Positions 24,352 to 34,047 of a stretch of 46,690 nt of DNA are shown one piece after another. The notes under the pieces were generated by a model that ran no database searches, was not told where the DNA came from, and was given only the letters and a program-made list of their open reading frames with translations. Origin of the DNA: Bacteroidota bacterium (lineage in GTDB: Bacteria; Bacteroidota; Bacteroidia; Chitinophagales; Chitinophagaceae); contig VGFQ01000015.1 of the NCBI GenBank assembly GCA_016868815.1, forward strand, positions 1-46,690, written 5' to 3'. Both the position numbers and the translations under genes were made by a program. Each line of letters starts with the position of its first letter. Within the stretch, counting starts at the first letter, position 1.

Positions 24352-27300
24352 TCACTTTAGCCGGATCACCTGCATCGACTTCTCGCGCACCAGCTTATTA
24401 AAGGCTAGCACGTCCTCGTCGAGCACCTTCTTCCAACGGGCAAGCTCCACGTCAGCCTGCGCTGAGAGGTCGGCGAAGACCTCGCGTGCCTGGCGGCTGG
24501 GGGCCATATTGCCGCTGTTGGCAAGGTCGAAGACGCCACTCAACTTGTCGTTAATGCGGATGGGATAGTTCAGCACGTCCTGTCCACTCTTGGCCTTCGT
24601 CTGGTGCAGCTTCTCCTCGACGGCCGTGATGCGCTTGCCGATGCTGTCGGCCATGGCCTTCACCTCGGCGGGACAGTCGGCGCCCTGGCGCGATACGAAG
24701 TCGATCATCTGCGCCCTCAGGCTACGGATGTCTTTTACCGCCTTTTGCACCTCGTCGAACTTGGCCTGCACCTGGCGAAGGAATTCGAACTGCGCCTCGT
24801 AGTCGGCCTGCGAGACCTTGTAGTTGGGATCCGCCAGCACGGTGAAGCGCTTGTCGACGGAGTCCTTGCCTACGCGAATGCGGACGGCATACTCCCCCGG
24901 AGGAGCGAGAATGCCGGAAGGCGTGCCGTTCCACAGGATCATCCCCTCGGCCCGGTCGGACGCAGGATAGGAAAGATCCCAGCTGAAGCGATTGAGGCCA
25001 GGGGAAAGCTCCAATTTATACTCTTTCGAACGGGTGGAATAGGTACGCACTTCGCGGCCCTTAGGGTCGTAGACGGTGACCGAGGCCCGGGTGCTATCGG
25101 TCACCTGCGCGACGTGGAAGTTGATCTGAACGCCGCGGGCTGGGTTCTGGCCGGCATTGACGGGCTTGGGCATATACTCAGCGTAGCGGCTGTTGATGAG
25201 GGGCATGCGGTAGACGGGATTGACATCATAGGCATGCAGGCCTTTTGATAGGATGTCGGCATCGGCCTGCTGTACCATCGTGAGGTCGTCGATCACCCAG
25301 AAGGCGCGGCCCTGGGTGGCGACGATTAGGTCGTTGTTTTTAATGGCGAGGTCGGTAATAGGCACGACGGGCAGGTTCTGCTGGAAAGGCTTCCAGCGGG
25401 CGCCATCGTCGAAGCTGACGTACATGCCATATTCTGTGCCCGCATATAGAAGCCCGGGGCGCCTGCGGTCGGCCCGCATCACGCGCGTGAAGTGCAAAGG
25501 GTCGATGCCGTTGGTGATGCGCGTCCAGGTCTTGCCGTAGTCTTCTGTCCGATAAATATAAGGGGTGAAGTCGTCGCTCTTATACCTTGTACCTGTGACG
25601 TAGGCAGCGCCCTTCTTAAACGGATGCGGCTCGATGGCATTCCACATCATCCACGGGGGGCAGTCCTTCGGGGTTACGTTCTCCCAGTTCTTCCCACCGT
25701 CGCGGCTGACATGCAGGAGGCCATCGTCGCTGCCGATCCAGAGGAGGTCCATCTCGAGGGGGCTCTCGGCGGCGGTGAAGATGGTGCAGTAGTATTCGAC
25801 GGAGGTGTTATCCTGTGTGATAGGGCCACCGCTGGAGTGCTGGCGGGCCTTGTCGTTGGTGGTGAGGTCGGGCGAGATGCGCTCCCAGCTGGCGCCTTCG
25901 TTCTCGGTGACGAAGAGGGCATTGCCGGCACAATAGAGTCGCTTGGGATTATGCGGCGAGAAGAAGATGGGAAAGTTCCATTGGAATCGGTATTTCTGCA
26001 CGTCGGCGCCGGCGCCCATGGGGTTGTCGGGCCATACGTTGATGGCGCGATTCTCGCCGGTGCGGTGGTCGAGTCGCGAGAGGTAGCCGCCATAGTTGCC
26101 GCCGTAGACGATGTCAGGGTTGGTGGGGTCTGCCACGACGTAGCCACTCTCGGCCCCGGCCGTCGGTTCCCAGTCCTGCTCGGTGATGGCCATGCCGTAG
26201 GTGGCGGAGCGGATGCGGAAGGTAGAGTTGTCCTGCTGCGCCCCGAGAATCCGGTAAGGAAATGCATTGTCGGTGGACACGCGGTAGATCTGCGAGGTCG
26301 GCTGGTTCATGTAGGTACTCCAGTTGTTGCCGCCGTCGAAGCTCACCTGAGCGCCGCCGTCGTCGGCGACGATCATGCGGTTGCCGTCTTCAGGGTCTAT
26401 CCAGAGGTCGTGGTGGTCGCCGTGCGGCGTGCGCATGGACTGGAAGCTCTTGCCACCGTCGCGGCTGCGCATGAAGTTGACGTTCGGGCAATAGACCAGG
26501 TTCTCATTCTTCGGATCCACGAACACCTTGCTGTAATACCAAGCGCGCTGGCGGATGTTGTTGTCGTTGCTCTGCAGCGACCAGCTGTCGCCACCGTCGG
26601 CGCTCATGAAGAGGCCGCCGTCGGCGTTCTCCACGATGGCGTAGACCTTGTCGGTGTTGGAGGGGGCGACGGCCACGCCAACGATGCCCCAGACGCCGCG
26701 GGGCAGCCCTTTCTTGCCGGTCAGCGACGTCCACGTCTCACCACCGTCGGTGCTCTTCCAGAGGCCGCTGCCTTCACCGCCACTCTCGAGGCTGTAAGGG
26801 GTGCGGATCAGGCGCCAGGTGCCGGCATAGAGGACGGAGGGGTTGCCCGGCTCCATGACCAGGTCGCTGGCGCCGGTCTGTTCGTTGACGAACAGCGTAC
26901 GCTTCCAGGTCTTTCCGCCGTCGGTCGTCTTGTAGACACCGCGTTCGGCGTTGGGACCGAAAAGATGGCCCATGACGGCCACCCATACGACGTCGGGGTT
27001 GCGGGGATGGATGACGATGCGGATGATATGCCGTCCGTCGCGCAGGCCGAGGTTGCGCCAAGTCCGGCCGGCGTCATCGGAACGCCACATGCCGCCGAGG
27101 CCTTCGGCGACGTTGCCGCGCATCGTGTTCTCGCCCTCACCCACGTACAGGATTTGCTCGTCGGAAGGCGCCACGGCCACGGCACCCATCGTGCCGCCAA
27201 AGTGCTTGTCGGAGATATTCTTCCAGTTGCTGCCGCCGTCGGCCGACTTCCAGACGCCGCCGCCGGTGGCACCGAAATAGAAGGTCGTGCGGTTGCGGAA

Positions 27301-27489
27301 GCTGCCCGCGACCGCGCCACTGCGGCCGCCGCGCCAGGGCCCGACAAGCCGGTAGCTGACTTTGGAAAGCAGGAGGGAGTCTGAAGAGGCGAAGGCCGTC
27401 GGCATCGCTTCCGCTTTAGGGGCCTTACGCTGGGCAGCCGCGGGCAAAACGAAACTGATCAGGAGCAGGGGGAGAAGAAGTGTACGCAT
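24352..27489 (-). CDS. Large secreted BNR/VPS10-like beta-propeller protein A
   Basis: A 1045-residue exported protein with signal peptide MRTLLLPLLLISFVLPAAAQ. The first 700 residues contain many Asp-box (BNR) repeats, such as GGGVWKSADGGSNWKNIS, GGMWRSDDAGRTWRNLGL and GVYKTTDGGKTWKRTLF, forming beta-propellers like those of sortilin/VPS10 and GH74 proteins. A C-terminal beta domain follows (GEYAVRIRVGKDSVDKRFTV near 860), then a helical, coiled-coil-prone tail. No catalytic acid pair can be assigned, so a glycosidase activity is not claimed. It is a paralogue of the protein at 31012-34047 and flanks the same signalling genes. Likely periplasmic or cell surface. Confidence 0.9.
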   Translation of the reverse strand: MRTLLLPLLLISFVLPAAAQRKAPKAEAMPTAFASSDSLLLSKVSYRLVGPWRGGRSGAVAGSFRNRTTFYFGATGGGVWKSADGGSNWKNISDKHFGGTMGAVAVAPSDEQILYVGEGENTMRGNVAEGLGGMWRSDDAGRTWRNLGLRDGRHIIRIVIHPRNPDVVWVAVMGHLFGPNAERGVYKTTDGGKTWKRTLFVNEQTGASDLVMEPGNPSVLYAGTWRLIRTPYSLESGGEGSGLWKSTDGGETWTSLTGKKGLPRGVWGIVGVAVAPSNTDKVYAIVENADGGLFMSADGGDSWSLQSNDNNIRQRAWYYSKVFVDPKNENLVYCPNVNFMRSRDGGKSFQSMRTPHGDHHDLWIDPEDGNRMIVADDGGAQVSFDGGNNWSTYMNQPTSQIYRVSTDNAFPYRILGAQQDNSTFRIRSATYGMAITEQDWEPTAGAESGYVVADPTNPDIVYGGNYGGYLSRLDHRTGENRAINVWPDNPMGAGADVQKYRFQWNFPIFFSPHNPKRLYCAGNALFVTENEGASWERISPDLTTNDKARQHSSGGPITQDNTSVEYYCTIFTAAESPLEMDLLWIGSDDGLLHVSRDGGKNWENVTPKDCPPWMMWNAIEPHPFKKGAAYVTGTRYKSDDFTPYIYRTEDYGKTWTRITNGIDPLHFTRVMRADRRRPGLLYAGTEYGMYVSFDDGARWKPFQQNLPVVPITDLAIKNNDLIVATQGRAFWVIDDLTMVQQADADILSKGLHAYDVNPVYRMPLINSRYAEYMPKPVNAGQNPARGVQINFHVAQVTDSTRASVTVYDPKGREVRTYSTRSKEYKLELSPGLNRFSWDLSYPASDRAEGMILWNGTPSGILAPPGEYAVRIRVGKDSVDKRFTVLADPNYKVSQADYEAQFEFLRQVQAKFDEVQKAVKDIRSLRAQMIDFVSRQGADCPAEVKAMADSIGKRITAVEEKLHQTKAKSGQDVLNYPIRINDKLSGVFDLANSGNMAPSRQAREVFADLSAQADVELARWKKVLDEDVLAFNKLVREKSMQVIRLK

Positions 27490-27567
27490 GGGATAGATAT
27501 GATTGTACAAGGTACAAATTACAGTGGATTGCTACGGAGGGTTGCAATGTGGCTTAGCAAGGGCATG

Positions 27568-27593
27568 AAAAAGCCCCCGGATCACCGAGGGCT
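27568..27593 (-). terminator. Rho-independent terminator after the LytTR regulator
   Basis: On the minus strand AGCCCTCGG, loop TGAT, CCGGGGGCT (9 pairs including one G-U), followed by TTTTT. It lies 93 bases after the stop of the LytTR gene and before the BNR gene start, insulating the two transcripts. Confidence 0.8.
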
Positions 27594-27685
27594 GGGGCCA
27601 GGAACCCAGTCGTGCCCTAGTCGTTGCATGGCCTAAGAGGGTACGGATATCAACGGGTGGGAAGGGCCGCTGGGGATGGCTCGTT

Positions 27686-28375
27686 TCAGACAGTCTTAAG
27701 GCGTTGACGGACGCGCTGGCGGTGCGACTTGCTCACTGGGATCGTGATCCCGCGCACCACGACTTCGCCCTCCCGAAGGTCATCGACGCTGGATAGGTTG
27801 ACGATATAGGAACGATGCACTTTCATGAAGTTCATGCCTTCTACACGAGCTTCAATGTTTTTGATGGTATTGTGTGTGATGTATTTCTTGTCAGGCGTGA
27901 TAAAGCGGACATAATCCCCCAAGCTTTCTATATAGAGGATCTCACTTCTCTCGAGCTTCTGCAGGCGGCCATCGACTTTGATGAAGATCCGCTCGTTGGG
28001 AAGGGGAGAAGGCTCGCCGGCGGTGGCAGGCTGCAACTGCTGCAGCGACTGAAGGAACCGCTCATACGTGAATGGCTTGCGGAGGTAGTCGGCCACCCGG
28101 TATTCAAAAGCATCGAAGGCGTACTCCGTCTTGGAGGTCGTAAGGATCACCTGCGGCCTTGTATCAAGCCGGTCGAGCATTTCAAAGCCGCTGATGCCTG
28201 GCATTTCCACGTCCAGGAACAGCAGGTCGGCCGGTTGATGGCAAAGGTGCTCCAGCGCATCCTCCGCCTGCAGGAAATGTGCTCGGATGTCGATGATACC
28301 ACTGCGCTGGCAAAACCGCTGCAGGATGTCTGCCGCGGGTTTCAGGTCTTCGACGATGATAGCGGTGAACCTCAT
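27686..28375 (-). CDS. LytTR-type response regulator
   Basis: A 229-residue response regulator. The receiver domain (1-120) has acidic Glu9-Asp10, phospho-acceptor Asp55 in LLFLDVEMPG, Thr80 and Lys100 in YLRKPF. The LytTR DNA-binding domain follows (RIFIKVDGRLQKLERSEILY and FMKVHRSYIVNLSSVDDL). Such proteins activate or repress transcription at direct-repeat sites. The start overlaps the stop of the Hpt gene by 4 bases (ATGA), and a terminator follows its stop. It is the expected end point of a relay from the divergent hybrid kinase, through Hpt. Its target genes are unknown; the flanking BNR genes are candidates. Confidence 0.93.
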   Translation of the reverse strand: MRFTAIIVEDLKPAADILQRFCQRSGIIDIRAHFLQAEDALEHLCHQPADLLFLDVEMPGISGFEMLDRLDTRPQVILTTSKTEYAFDAFEYRVADYLRKPFTYERFLQSLQQLQPATAGEPSPLPNERIFIKVDGRLQKLERSEILYIESLGDYVRFITPDKKYITHNTIKNIEARVEGMNFMKVHRSYIVNLSSVDDLREGEVVVRGITIPVSKSHRQRVRQRLKTV

Positions 28376-28779
28376 GTCAGCTGCAGATTGAACTTTTGGA
28401 GCCTTGACTGTTCATGCCGAACGCGGGTCAAGGCCTCTTCAACAATGCTTTTCAAAGTATCAAATGCATTACGGATGACGGACATGTCCGTCTCGCGATG
28501 GCAAAGGTCTTCGAACTGCTGTACGGAATCCTGCACGGACAAGAGCCCCATATATCCAAACAAAGGCTTGGCATGATGGATGACCCTTCGGAGTCGGGCG
28601 GGGTCTGAAGACCGGCTCTCAATGCCAGCTAGGTCCATCGAGAGAGTGGCCTGGGTGGAGGAGATCCCGAACATCTGCTCGACCATCCGGGTATCGCCGG
28701 CATAGAGCTCTTCGAGAAAGAACCTGTCGAACCCTTCGGAAAAAACGAAGGCTTCCAGGTCGAAGGGGTCAATCATCAT
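28372..28779 (-). CDS. Hpt-domain phosphotransfer protein
   Basis: A 135-residue helical protein. The Hpt signature is at RRVIHHAKPLFGYMGL, where His68 with Lys71 gives the HxxK pattern of histidine phosphotransfer domains. The helices before and after fit a four-helix bundle. It is followed by the LytTR regulator with a 4-base overlap and is divergent from the hybrid kinase. The motif departs from the common HxLKG, so the call rests on fold pattern and context. A role as the middle step of a kinase-REC, Hpt, REC relay is inferred. Confidence 0.75.
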   Translation of the reverse strand: MMIDPFDLEAFVFSEGFDRFFLEELYAGDTRMVEQMFGISSTQATLSMDLAGIESRSSDPARLRRVIHHAKPLFGYMGLLSVQDSVQQFEDLCHRETDMSVIRNAFDTLKSIVEEALTRVRHEQSRLQKFNLQLT

Positions 28780-28846
28780 CTGATTGCAATTTTTCGGGTG
28801 CCGGATTCGTTCAATGTCCTACCGGGACAAAGAACCCGACAGGACA

Positions 28847-31000
28847 ATGTGCATGAAAACGACAATCTTGAAGGCATTAGTATCCGTGCTGAGGACATTT
28901 TTAGAAAACGGCATCCATCCCGATCTGCCTGAGGAGGCTCGCAAACGCATCCAGCGCCTCAACCTATTCCTGCTCTATGCCCTAGCAGTAGCCCTCACAC
29001 AATTGATTTTCAGCTATGTCAACCAACTCTTCTATAGTGCGATGGTCCACCTGGGGGCTGTCTTCCTGGTGACCGTTGGCTTCTTTCTCAACAAAGACGG
29101 CTGGGTCCGCGCTTCCAAAGGTGTCGGCATCCTCGCCGTCAACCTGCACCTCTTTACGATCAGCTATGTGGAAGGGCTTCGCTCCGGTGCCTACCTGGTG
29201 ATCTTCCCGCTGCTCTTCACCCTGGTGTTTGTGATGGATGTGCGGAAGTCAAAGCTCGATGTCGCACTGGCCAGCCTGCTGACCCTGACCACCACCGGAC
29301 TGATCTTTCTGACGGCGCCCTACGAGAATTTCTGGCAGCAGATCCCTTCACATCTCTATGAAGGGCTCTACCGTACCAACCTGACCGTCTCCCTGACCCT
29401 CACCGCCATCTTCGCCTTCATCATCATGAAGACGCTCGACAATCATGAGTGGAAGCTCATGGATGAAAAGCACTTGTCCGAGACCATCTACGACACCTCT
29501 CTCGACGCCGTGCTGATTGTCGAAACGGCGCCGGGGCTCGTGACCGGATGCAACCGCCGTGCCATGGAAGTTTTCGGCTTCGCACACAAAGGGCAGGCAG
29601 TGGGCAAGCAGGCCCTCGATCTGTTAGGGCCTAACATGGCGGAACGGATAGCCTCCTTCCGAGAGGGGGCGACGGGTCCAGCTGCCGCTTGGTACGGCAG
29701 CATAGAGCTCGCACGCGTCGAAGGCCCCTCCTTTCACGCCCATGTCAACATCGTACCATTTCAACACCATGGACAACTCTACTGCAAGGCCAGCATCCTC
29801 GACATGACGGAGATTCGCCTCGCAGAGCTGGAGACGCTGCGGGCAAGGGAAAAGGCGGAGAAGGCCAACAAGGTGAAGGCCCGCTTCCTTAGCATGGTGA
29901 GCCATGAGCTGCGTACGCCCCTCAACGGGATCATCGGCACCACCGGGCTGCTGCTGGAGGGGGAGTGCCTGGAAGCGCAACGACCGCATCTGGATGTGCT
30001 GAAGCACTCGTCTGAGCACATGCTGCAATTGGTCGACGACATCCTCGACTTCAGTAAGCTGGAGGCACAGAAGATGTTGCTGGAGCTGGCCCCCTTCCAC
30101 CTGTCGTCCTTTCTGCAGAAGGCGGCGGCCCCTTTTATGAACACTGGCCGGCCAGAAGTGACCTTGCAGGTACTCGCCGGTCCCGGGCTGGATGCAGAAG
30201 CCTCCTCCGATGCGCTTCGGCTGAATCAGGTGCTGAACAACCTGCTGTCGAATGCCCGGAAGTTCACACTGGAAGGCAATATCACGCTGCGGGCCGACTG
30301 TGGCATCATGGACGCCCAAGGCTACACCGCCGTCCGCTTCTCCGTATCAGACACCGGCATCGGCATCGCCGCCCACCACCTACAGCAGATATTCGAGAGT
30401 TTTATCCAGGCAGAAGCAGAGACGACGCGGCGCTTCGGTGGCACCGGCCTGGGACTGGCCATCAGCCGGCATATCGTAGAGCTGATGGGTGGCCGGCTGC
30501 AAGTCGTCAGTGAGCCTGGCAAGGGCAGTGAGTTCTACTTTACGATCCCCATGCGCCTGTCCCGAAAGAAGCAAGCGTCCCTGCCTGTTGTAACCTCAGA
30601 AGCCCCTGCCCTGCTGACCGGACTGCGGGTGCTTATTGCAGAAGACAATGCCGTAAATCTGCTGGTGGCAGAGAAGATCCTCGCCAAATGGGGCGTCGTC
30701 ACCCAGGCGGCCCATAACGGCATCGAGCTGATCGAAGCCTGCCGGAAAGGCGGACAAGACCTTCTGCTGGTAGACCTCGATATGCCCGAGATGGATGGCG
30801 CGAAAGCCGTCGCCATCATCCGTCAGACAGACCCGCATATTCCCATCATCGCCTTCACCGCCGCCGTCTACGACAACATGCAGGGCGACCTGCTGGCCAA
30901 AGGCTTCAACGACTTCCTACCCAAACCCTTCCGGCCCGAGCAGCTGCACCGAAAGCTTCAGGCGCTCACCGCCGCCACCGAAGCGCAGGCGACGGCCTGA
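28847..31000 (+). CDS. Hybrid sensor histidine kinase with receiver domain
   Basis: A 717-residue inner-membrane sensor if started at MCMKTTILKALVSVLRTF. The frame opens at 28784 but that leaves only four bases to the divergent Hpt gene, so 28847 or 28853 is preferred. About six helices span residues 30-210. A PAS-like domain follows (LSETIYDTSLDAVLIVET), then HisKA with His353 in MVSHELRTPLNG. The HATPase domain has NNLLSNARKFT, SDTGIGI and GTGLGLAIS. The C-terminal receiver has phospho-acceptor Asp643 in LLLVDLDMPEMDG and Lys in DFLPKPFRPEQL. It ends 11 bases before the convergent BNR gene. The stimulus is unknown. Confidence 0.92.
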   Translation: MCMKTTILKALVSVLRTFLENGIHPDLPEEARKRIQRLNLFLLYALAVALTQLIFSYVNQLFYSAMVHLGAVFLVTVGFFLNKDGWVRASKGVGILAVNLHLFTISYVEGLRSGAYLVIFPLLFTLVFVMDVRKSKLDVALASLLTLTTTGLIFLTAPYENFWQQIPSHLYEGLYRTNLTVSLTLTAIFAFIIMKTLDNHEWKLMDEKHLSETIYDTSLDAVLIVETAPGLVTGCNRRAMEVFGFAHKGQAVGKQALDLLGPNMAERIASFREGATGPAAAWYGSIELARVEGPSFHAHVNIVPFQHHGQLYCKASILDMTEIRLAELETLRAREKAEKANKVKARFLSMVSHELRTPLNGIIGTTGLLLEGECLEAQRPHLDVLKHSSEHMLQLVDDILDFSKLEAQKMLLELAPFHLSSFLQKAAAPFMNTGRPEVTLQVLAGPGLDAEASSDALRLNQVLNNLLSNARKFTLEGNITLRADCGIMDAQGYTAVRFSVSDTGIGIAAHHLQQIFESFIQAEAETTRRFGGTGLGLAISRHIVELMGGRLQVVSEPGKGSEFYFTIPMRLSRKKQASLPVVTSEAPALLTGLRVLIAEDNAVNLLVAEKILAKWGVVTQAAHNGIELIEACRKGGQDLLLVDLDMPEMDGAKAVAIIRQTDPHIPIIAFTAAVYDNMQGDLLAKGFNDFLPKPFRPEQLHRKLQALTAATEAQATA

Positions 31001-31011
31001 GGGTACCACAC

Positions 31012-34000
31012 TCAGCGACTTGCCTGTCCACGCGCGTCCTTGCCAGCAGCCATCGCATCCAGCTTTCTGCGGGCATCGTCGACTTTGCCCCGTAAGACTT
31101 TTACCCGCTCGAGCTGCAGGTTCGTCGGCGCCTGTTCGTTAGAGCAGACAGCCACATAGACCTCTGTGATATCCTCCCGCAGCCGCGTCTCATCCGCGAA
31201 GATGGAAGTCTGCTTCGTCGGGATCAGCTCCCCTCGCAGCGACTCGAGCTGGTCGACCTCGGCCTGCAGGGCTTTCTTCTTCCGTTCCTGCGGCACCTTG
31301 GCGAGGCTGTCTTTCAGCAGTTTCTGACGAGACATGATGTCCGCCACGATGGCCGCCAGGTCCTCATGCATCCGGTAGAGGTCCATCGCCGCCGCATGGC
31401 GCAGCCTGCGTTCCACTTCGGTGAAGGTGGAGGCGGGGTCGTGTACGATCCGGAGGGGCGTGGTATGTTCTTTCTGGACCAGTTTCACGCGCAGGGTGTA
31501 GTCGCCGGGCAGCACCTGCGGCGCGAAGAAGGCCGCGATATCGCGCTTCGTGCTACCGGAGGCCGTCTTGGGTGGCTGTATGCGCTGGTTCCAATAGACC
31601 TTGTTGAGGCCCTTGCGGGCGGTGCCGGGGATCGACTGTACGGTCTTGCCGTCTTTGTCGAGCACTTCGACGCGCACGCCACCCGAGCTGAGCCGGTCAC
31701 GCAGGTAGTACTGGAAGGCCGGCAGTCCGGGCGGGTTGGGCGCCGAGTAGCCGCCGTTGACCGTCCCGCCCCCGCCGAACTGGCCGCTGGAGAGCGTGAG
31801 AGAGGGCATGCCGAAGAGATGGAGCTCCTTGTCGAGGAGGGCCTTGTCCATGACCCGCATCGGGGTGATGTCATCTACCACCAGGATGCCACGGCCATGA
31901 GTGGCGACGACCAGGTCGTGGGTGACCGGATGGATCTGTATGTCGCGCACCAGCGCCATCCACGGGATGTTGTTCTTCATGCGGAACCACTCGGCGCCTC
32001 CGTCGATGCTGGCGAATAGGCCCATCTCGGTCCCTAGGAACAGCAGGTGGCGGTTGACGGGGTCTTCCCGCATCTTGTGGGCGAAGCCCGTGAATTCGGG
32101 ACTTTTTAAGAGGGTCCAGGTGGCGCCCATGTCGGTCGACCGCGCGACATAGGTGCGGTGGTCGCCGTACATGTGGTTGTCGAAGGTGGCGTAGACGATG
32201 TTGCGGTCGAACCGCGACGGCTCGACGCTGCTGACCCATGTCTGTGCCGGCAGTCCCGCCGCCGCCACGTTGGCAGCGACATTGCGCCAGGAGGCACCTC
32301 CGTCGGTCGTGACCTGCAAGTTGCCGTCGTCGGTGCCGACCCATACCAGGTCCTTGTCGAGCGGCGACTCGGCGATGGTGAAGATGGTGGTATGGTTCTC
32401 AGCGGAGGTGACGTCGGCGCTGAGGCCGCCGCTGTTCTCCTGCTCCTGTTTCTTTTTGTCGTTGGTGGTGAGGTCTGGGGATATCTTCTGCCAGCTGCGG
32501 CCCTGGTCGGTGGAGCGGTATAGATACTGGGCGCCGACGTAGAGGTGGCGGGGCTCGGCCTTGCCGGTGGCGATGGGGGTGTTCCAGTTCCAGCGGAGCT
32601 TGCCGTCGGTGCTGCCGGGCTGCGGACGGATGCTGACGCTCTTGTAGGTGCGCAGGTCGACGCGGTTGACGTCGCCGCCCTGCGACTCGGCATAGGCGAT
32701 GTGCTCGTCGGTCGGGTCGGGCACCACCCAGAAGCCGTCGCCGCCGTAGAGTTCCTTCCATTCACCCACGCCGATGCCGCCGGGGGAGGCGGAGGGTGCC
32801 GACCAGCTGCCATTGTCTTGCAGGCCGCCATAGACGCGATAGGGCTTGCGCCGGTCGACGTCGACATGATAGAACTGCCCCACTGGCAGGTTCTGCAGGA
32901 AGAACCAGTTGCCGCCGCGGTCGAGGCTCATGAACACGCCGCCGTCGGTGCCTAGGTACATCTGGTCGGTGTTGTTGGGATTGATCCAGAGGGCGTGGTG
33001 GTCGGCATGGACGGAGGCGCCTTCACTGCCCGCTTCGGCGAAGGAATACCCACCGTCGGAAGAATAGGCGAAGGAATAGGCGGGGCGGTATACTCGCTTG
33101 GCATCCTTGGGGTCGACCACCAGGCTGCTGAAATAGAAAGGCCGGGAGACGACGTTGAGCGAGGCGCTCTGCTGCTTCCAGTTCTCACCGCCATCGGCGG
33201 AGATGTAGAGGCCTGTCTTCTCCGACTCCACGATCGCCAGCAGGTTCTGCGGGGCCGAGGGGGCGAGGGCCAGGGCCACCCGGCCGTAGGGCTTGGCGGG
33301 GAGTCCCTTCTCCAACGACTTCCAGCTGCGGCCGCCATCTGTCGACTTCCAGATGCCGCTGCCGGGGCCGCCGGAGTTGAAGAGGTACGGCAGACGCCGG
33401 AACTCCCAGGTGGTGGCATAGAGGACCTGCGGGTTGGAGGGGTCGATGGAGACGTCGGCGCAGCCGGCCTGCTCACTGATGTAGAGGATCTTCTCCCAGG
33501 TCTTGCCCGCGTCGGTCGACTTATAGAGGCCACGGTGGCGGCTGTCGCTCCACAAAGGTCCGGGTGCCGCCACGTACAGGGTGGCGGGGTTGGACGGGTC
33601 GATCGCGATCTTGGCGATGTGCTCCGTACTATCCAGGCCGATGCGCATCCAGTTCTCTCCGGCGTCGTTGGTCTTGTAGAGTCCGTCGCCGATAGACACC
33701 GAGTTGCGCATATTGCTTTCGCCCGTGCCGGCATAGACGACCTTGGGGTTCTTAGGGTCGATGGCCACCGCCCCTATGCTCTGACAGTACTTGTCGAACA
33801 CAGGCTTGAAGGAGGCGCCTGCGTTGGTCGTCTTCCAGATGCCTCCGCCGGCCGTGCCGACGTAAAGGGTGCGGCCGTTATCGGCTGCCACCCCTTCGAT
33901 CGAGGTGATGCGCCCGCTCATACTGCCGGGGCCGAGGACGCGTGCCTCCATCATGCCGAAGGTGGCAGAGTTGACAGCGACCTGGGCACGCAGGGAGAGC

Positions 34001-34047
34001 CCCGCCAAGATGATCGCTGCAAAAAGGGACAGCACGCGATGACTCAT
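31012..34047 (-). CDS. Large secreted BNR/VPS10-like beta-propeller protein B
   Basis: A 1011-residue paralogue of the protein at 24352-27489, starting MSHRVLSLFAAIILAGLSLR, a signal peptide. The propeller region shows repeated Asp boxes such as GGGIWKTTNAGASFKPVF, GLYKTNDAGENWMRIGL and GIWKSTDGGRSWKSLEKG. A C-terminal beta segment (GDYTLRVKLVQKEHTTPLRI) and helical tail resemble those of paralogue A. The segment GNLQVTTDGGASWRNVA and the FDxNIVYATFDNHMYG string are typical of VPS10/sortilin-like bacterial proteins. It is convergent with the hybrid kinase. Predicted periplasmic or outer-surface; the ligand is unknown. Confidence 0.9.
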   Translation of the reverse strand: MSHRVLSLFAAIILAGLSLRAQVAVNSATFGMMEARVLGPGSMSGRITSIEGVAADNGRTLYVGTAGGGIWKTTNAGASFKPVFDKYCQSIGAVAIDPKNPKVVYAGTGESNMRNSVSIGDGLYKTNDAGENWMRIGLDSTEHIAKIAIDPSNPATLYVAAPGPLWSDSRHRGLYKSTDAGKTWEKILYISEQAGCADVSIDPSNPQVLYATTWEFRRLPYLFNSGGPGSGIWKSTDGGRSWKSLEKGLPAKPYGRVALALAPSAPQNLLAIVESEKTGLYISADGGENWKQQSASLNVVSRPFYFSSLVVDPKDAKRVYRPAYSFAYSSDGGYSFAEAGSEGASVHADHHALWINPNNTDQMYLGTDGGVFMSLDRGGNWFFLQNLPVGQFYHVDVDRRKPYRVYGGLQDNGSWSAPSASPGGIGVGEWKELYGGDGFWVVPDPTDEHIAYAESQGGDVNRVDLRTYKSVSIRPQPGSTDGKLRWNWNTPIATGKAEPRHLYVGAQYLYRSTDQGRSWQKISPDLTTNDKKKQEQENSGGLSADVTSAENHTTIFTIAESPLDKDLVWVGTDDGNLQVTTDGGASWRNVAANVAAAGLPAQTWVSSVEPSRFDRNIVYATFDNHMYGDHRTYVARSTDMGATWTLLKSPEFTGFAHKMREDPVNRHLLFLGTEMGLFASIDGGAEWFRMKNNIPWMALVRDIQIHPVTHDLVVATHGRGILVVDDITPMRVMDKALLDKELHLFGMPSLTLSSGQFGGGGTVNGGYSAPNPPGLPAFQYYLRDRLSSGGVRVEVLDKDGKTVQSIPGTARKGLNKVYWNQRIQPPKTASGSTKRDIAAFFAPQVLPGDYTLRVKLVQKEHTTPLRIVHDPASTFTEVERRLRHAAAMDLYRMHEDLAAIVADIMSRQKLLKDSLAKVPQERKKKALQAEVDQLESLRGELIPTKQTSIFADETRLREDITEVYVAVCSNEQAPTNLQLERVKVLRGKVDDARRKLDAMAAGKDARGQASR

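Noticed and set aside
25492..27384. A 630-codon open frame on the plus strand opposite BNR protein A
   Set aside because: The frame is an antisense shadow of the GC-rich BNR gene; its translation is Val/Ala/Gly/Asp-rich without motifs, while the other strand has a signal peptide and clear Asp boxes.
28784..28846. Earlier start of the hybrid kinase
   Set aside because: It would leave four bases between divergent starts, giving no room for either promoter.
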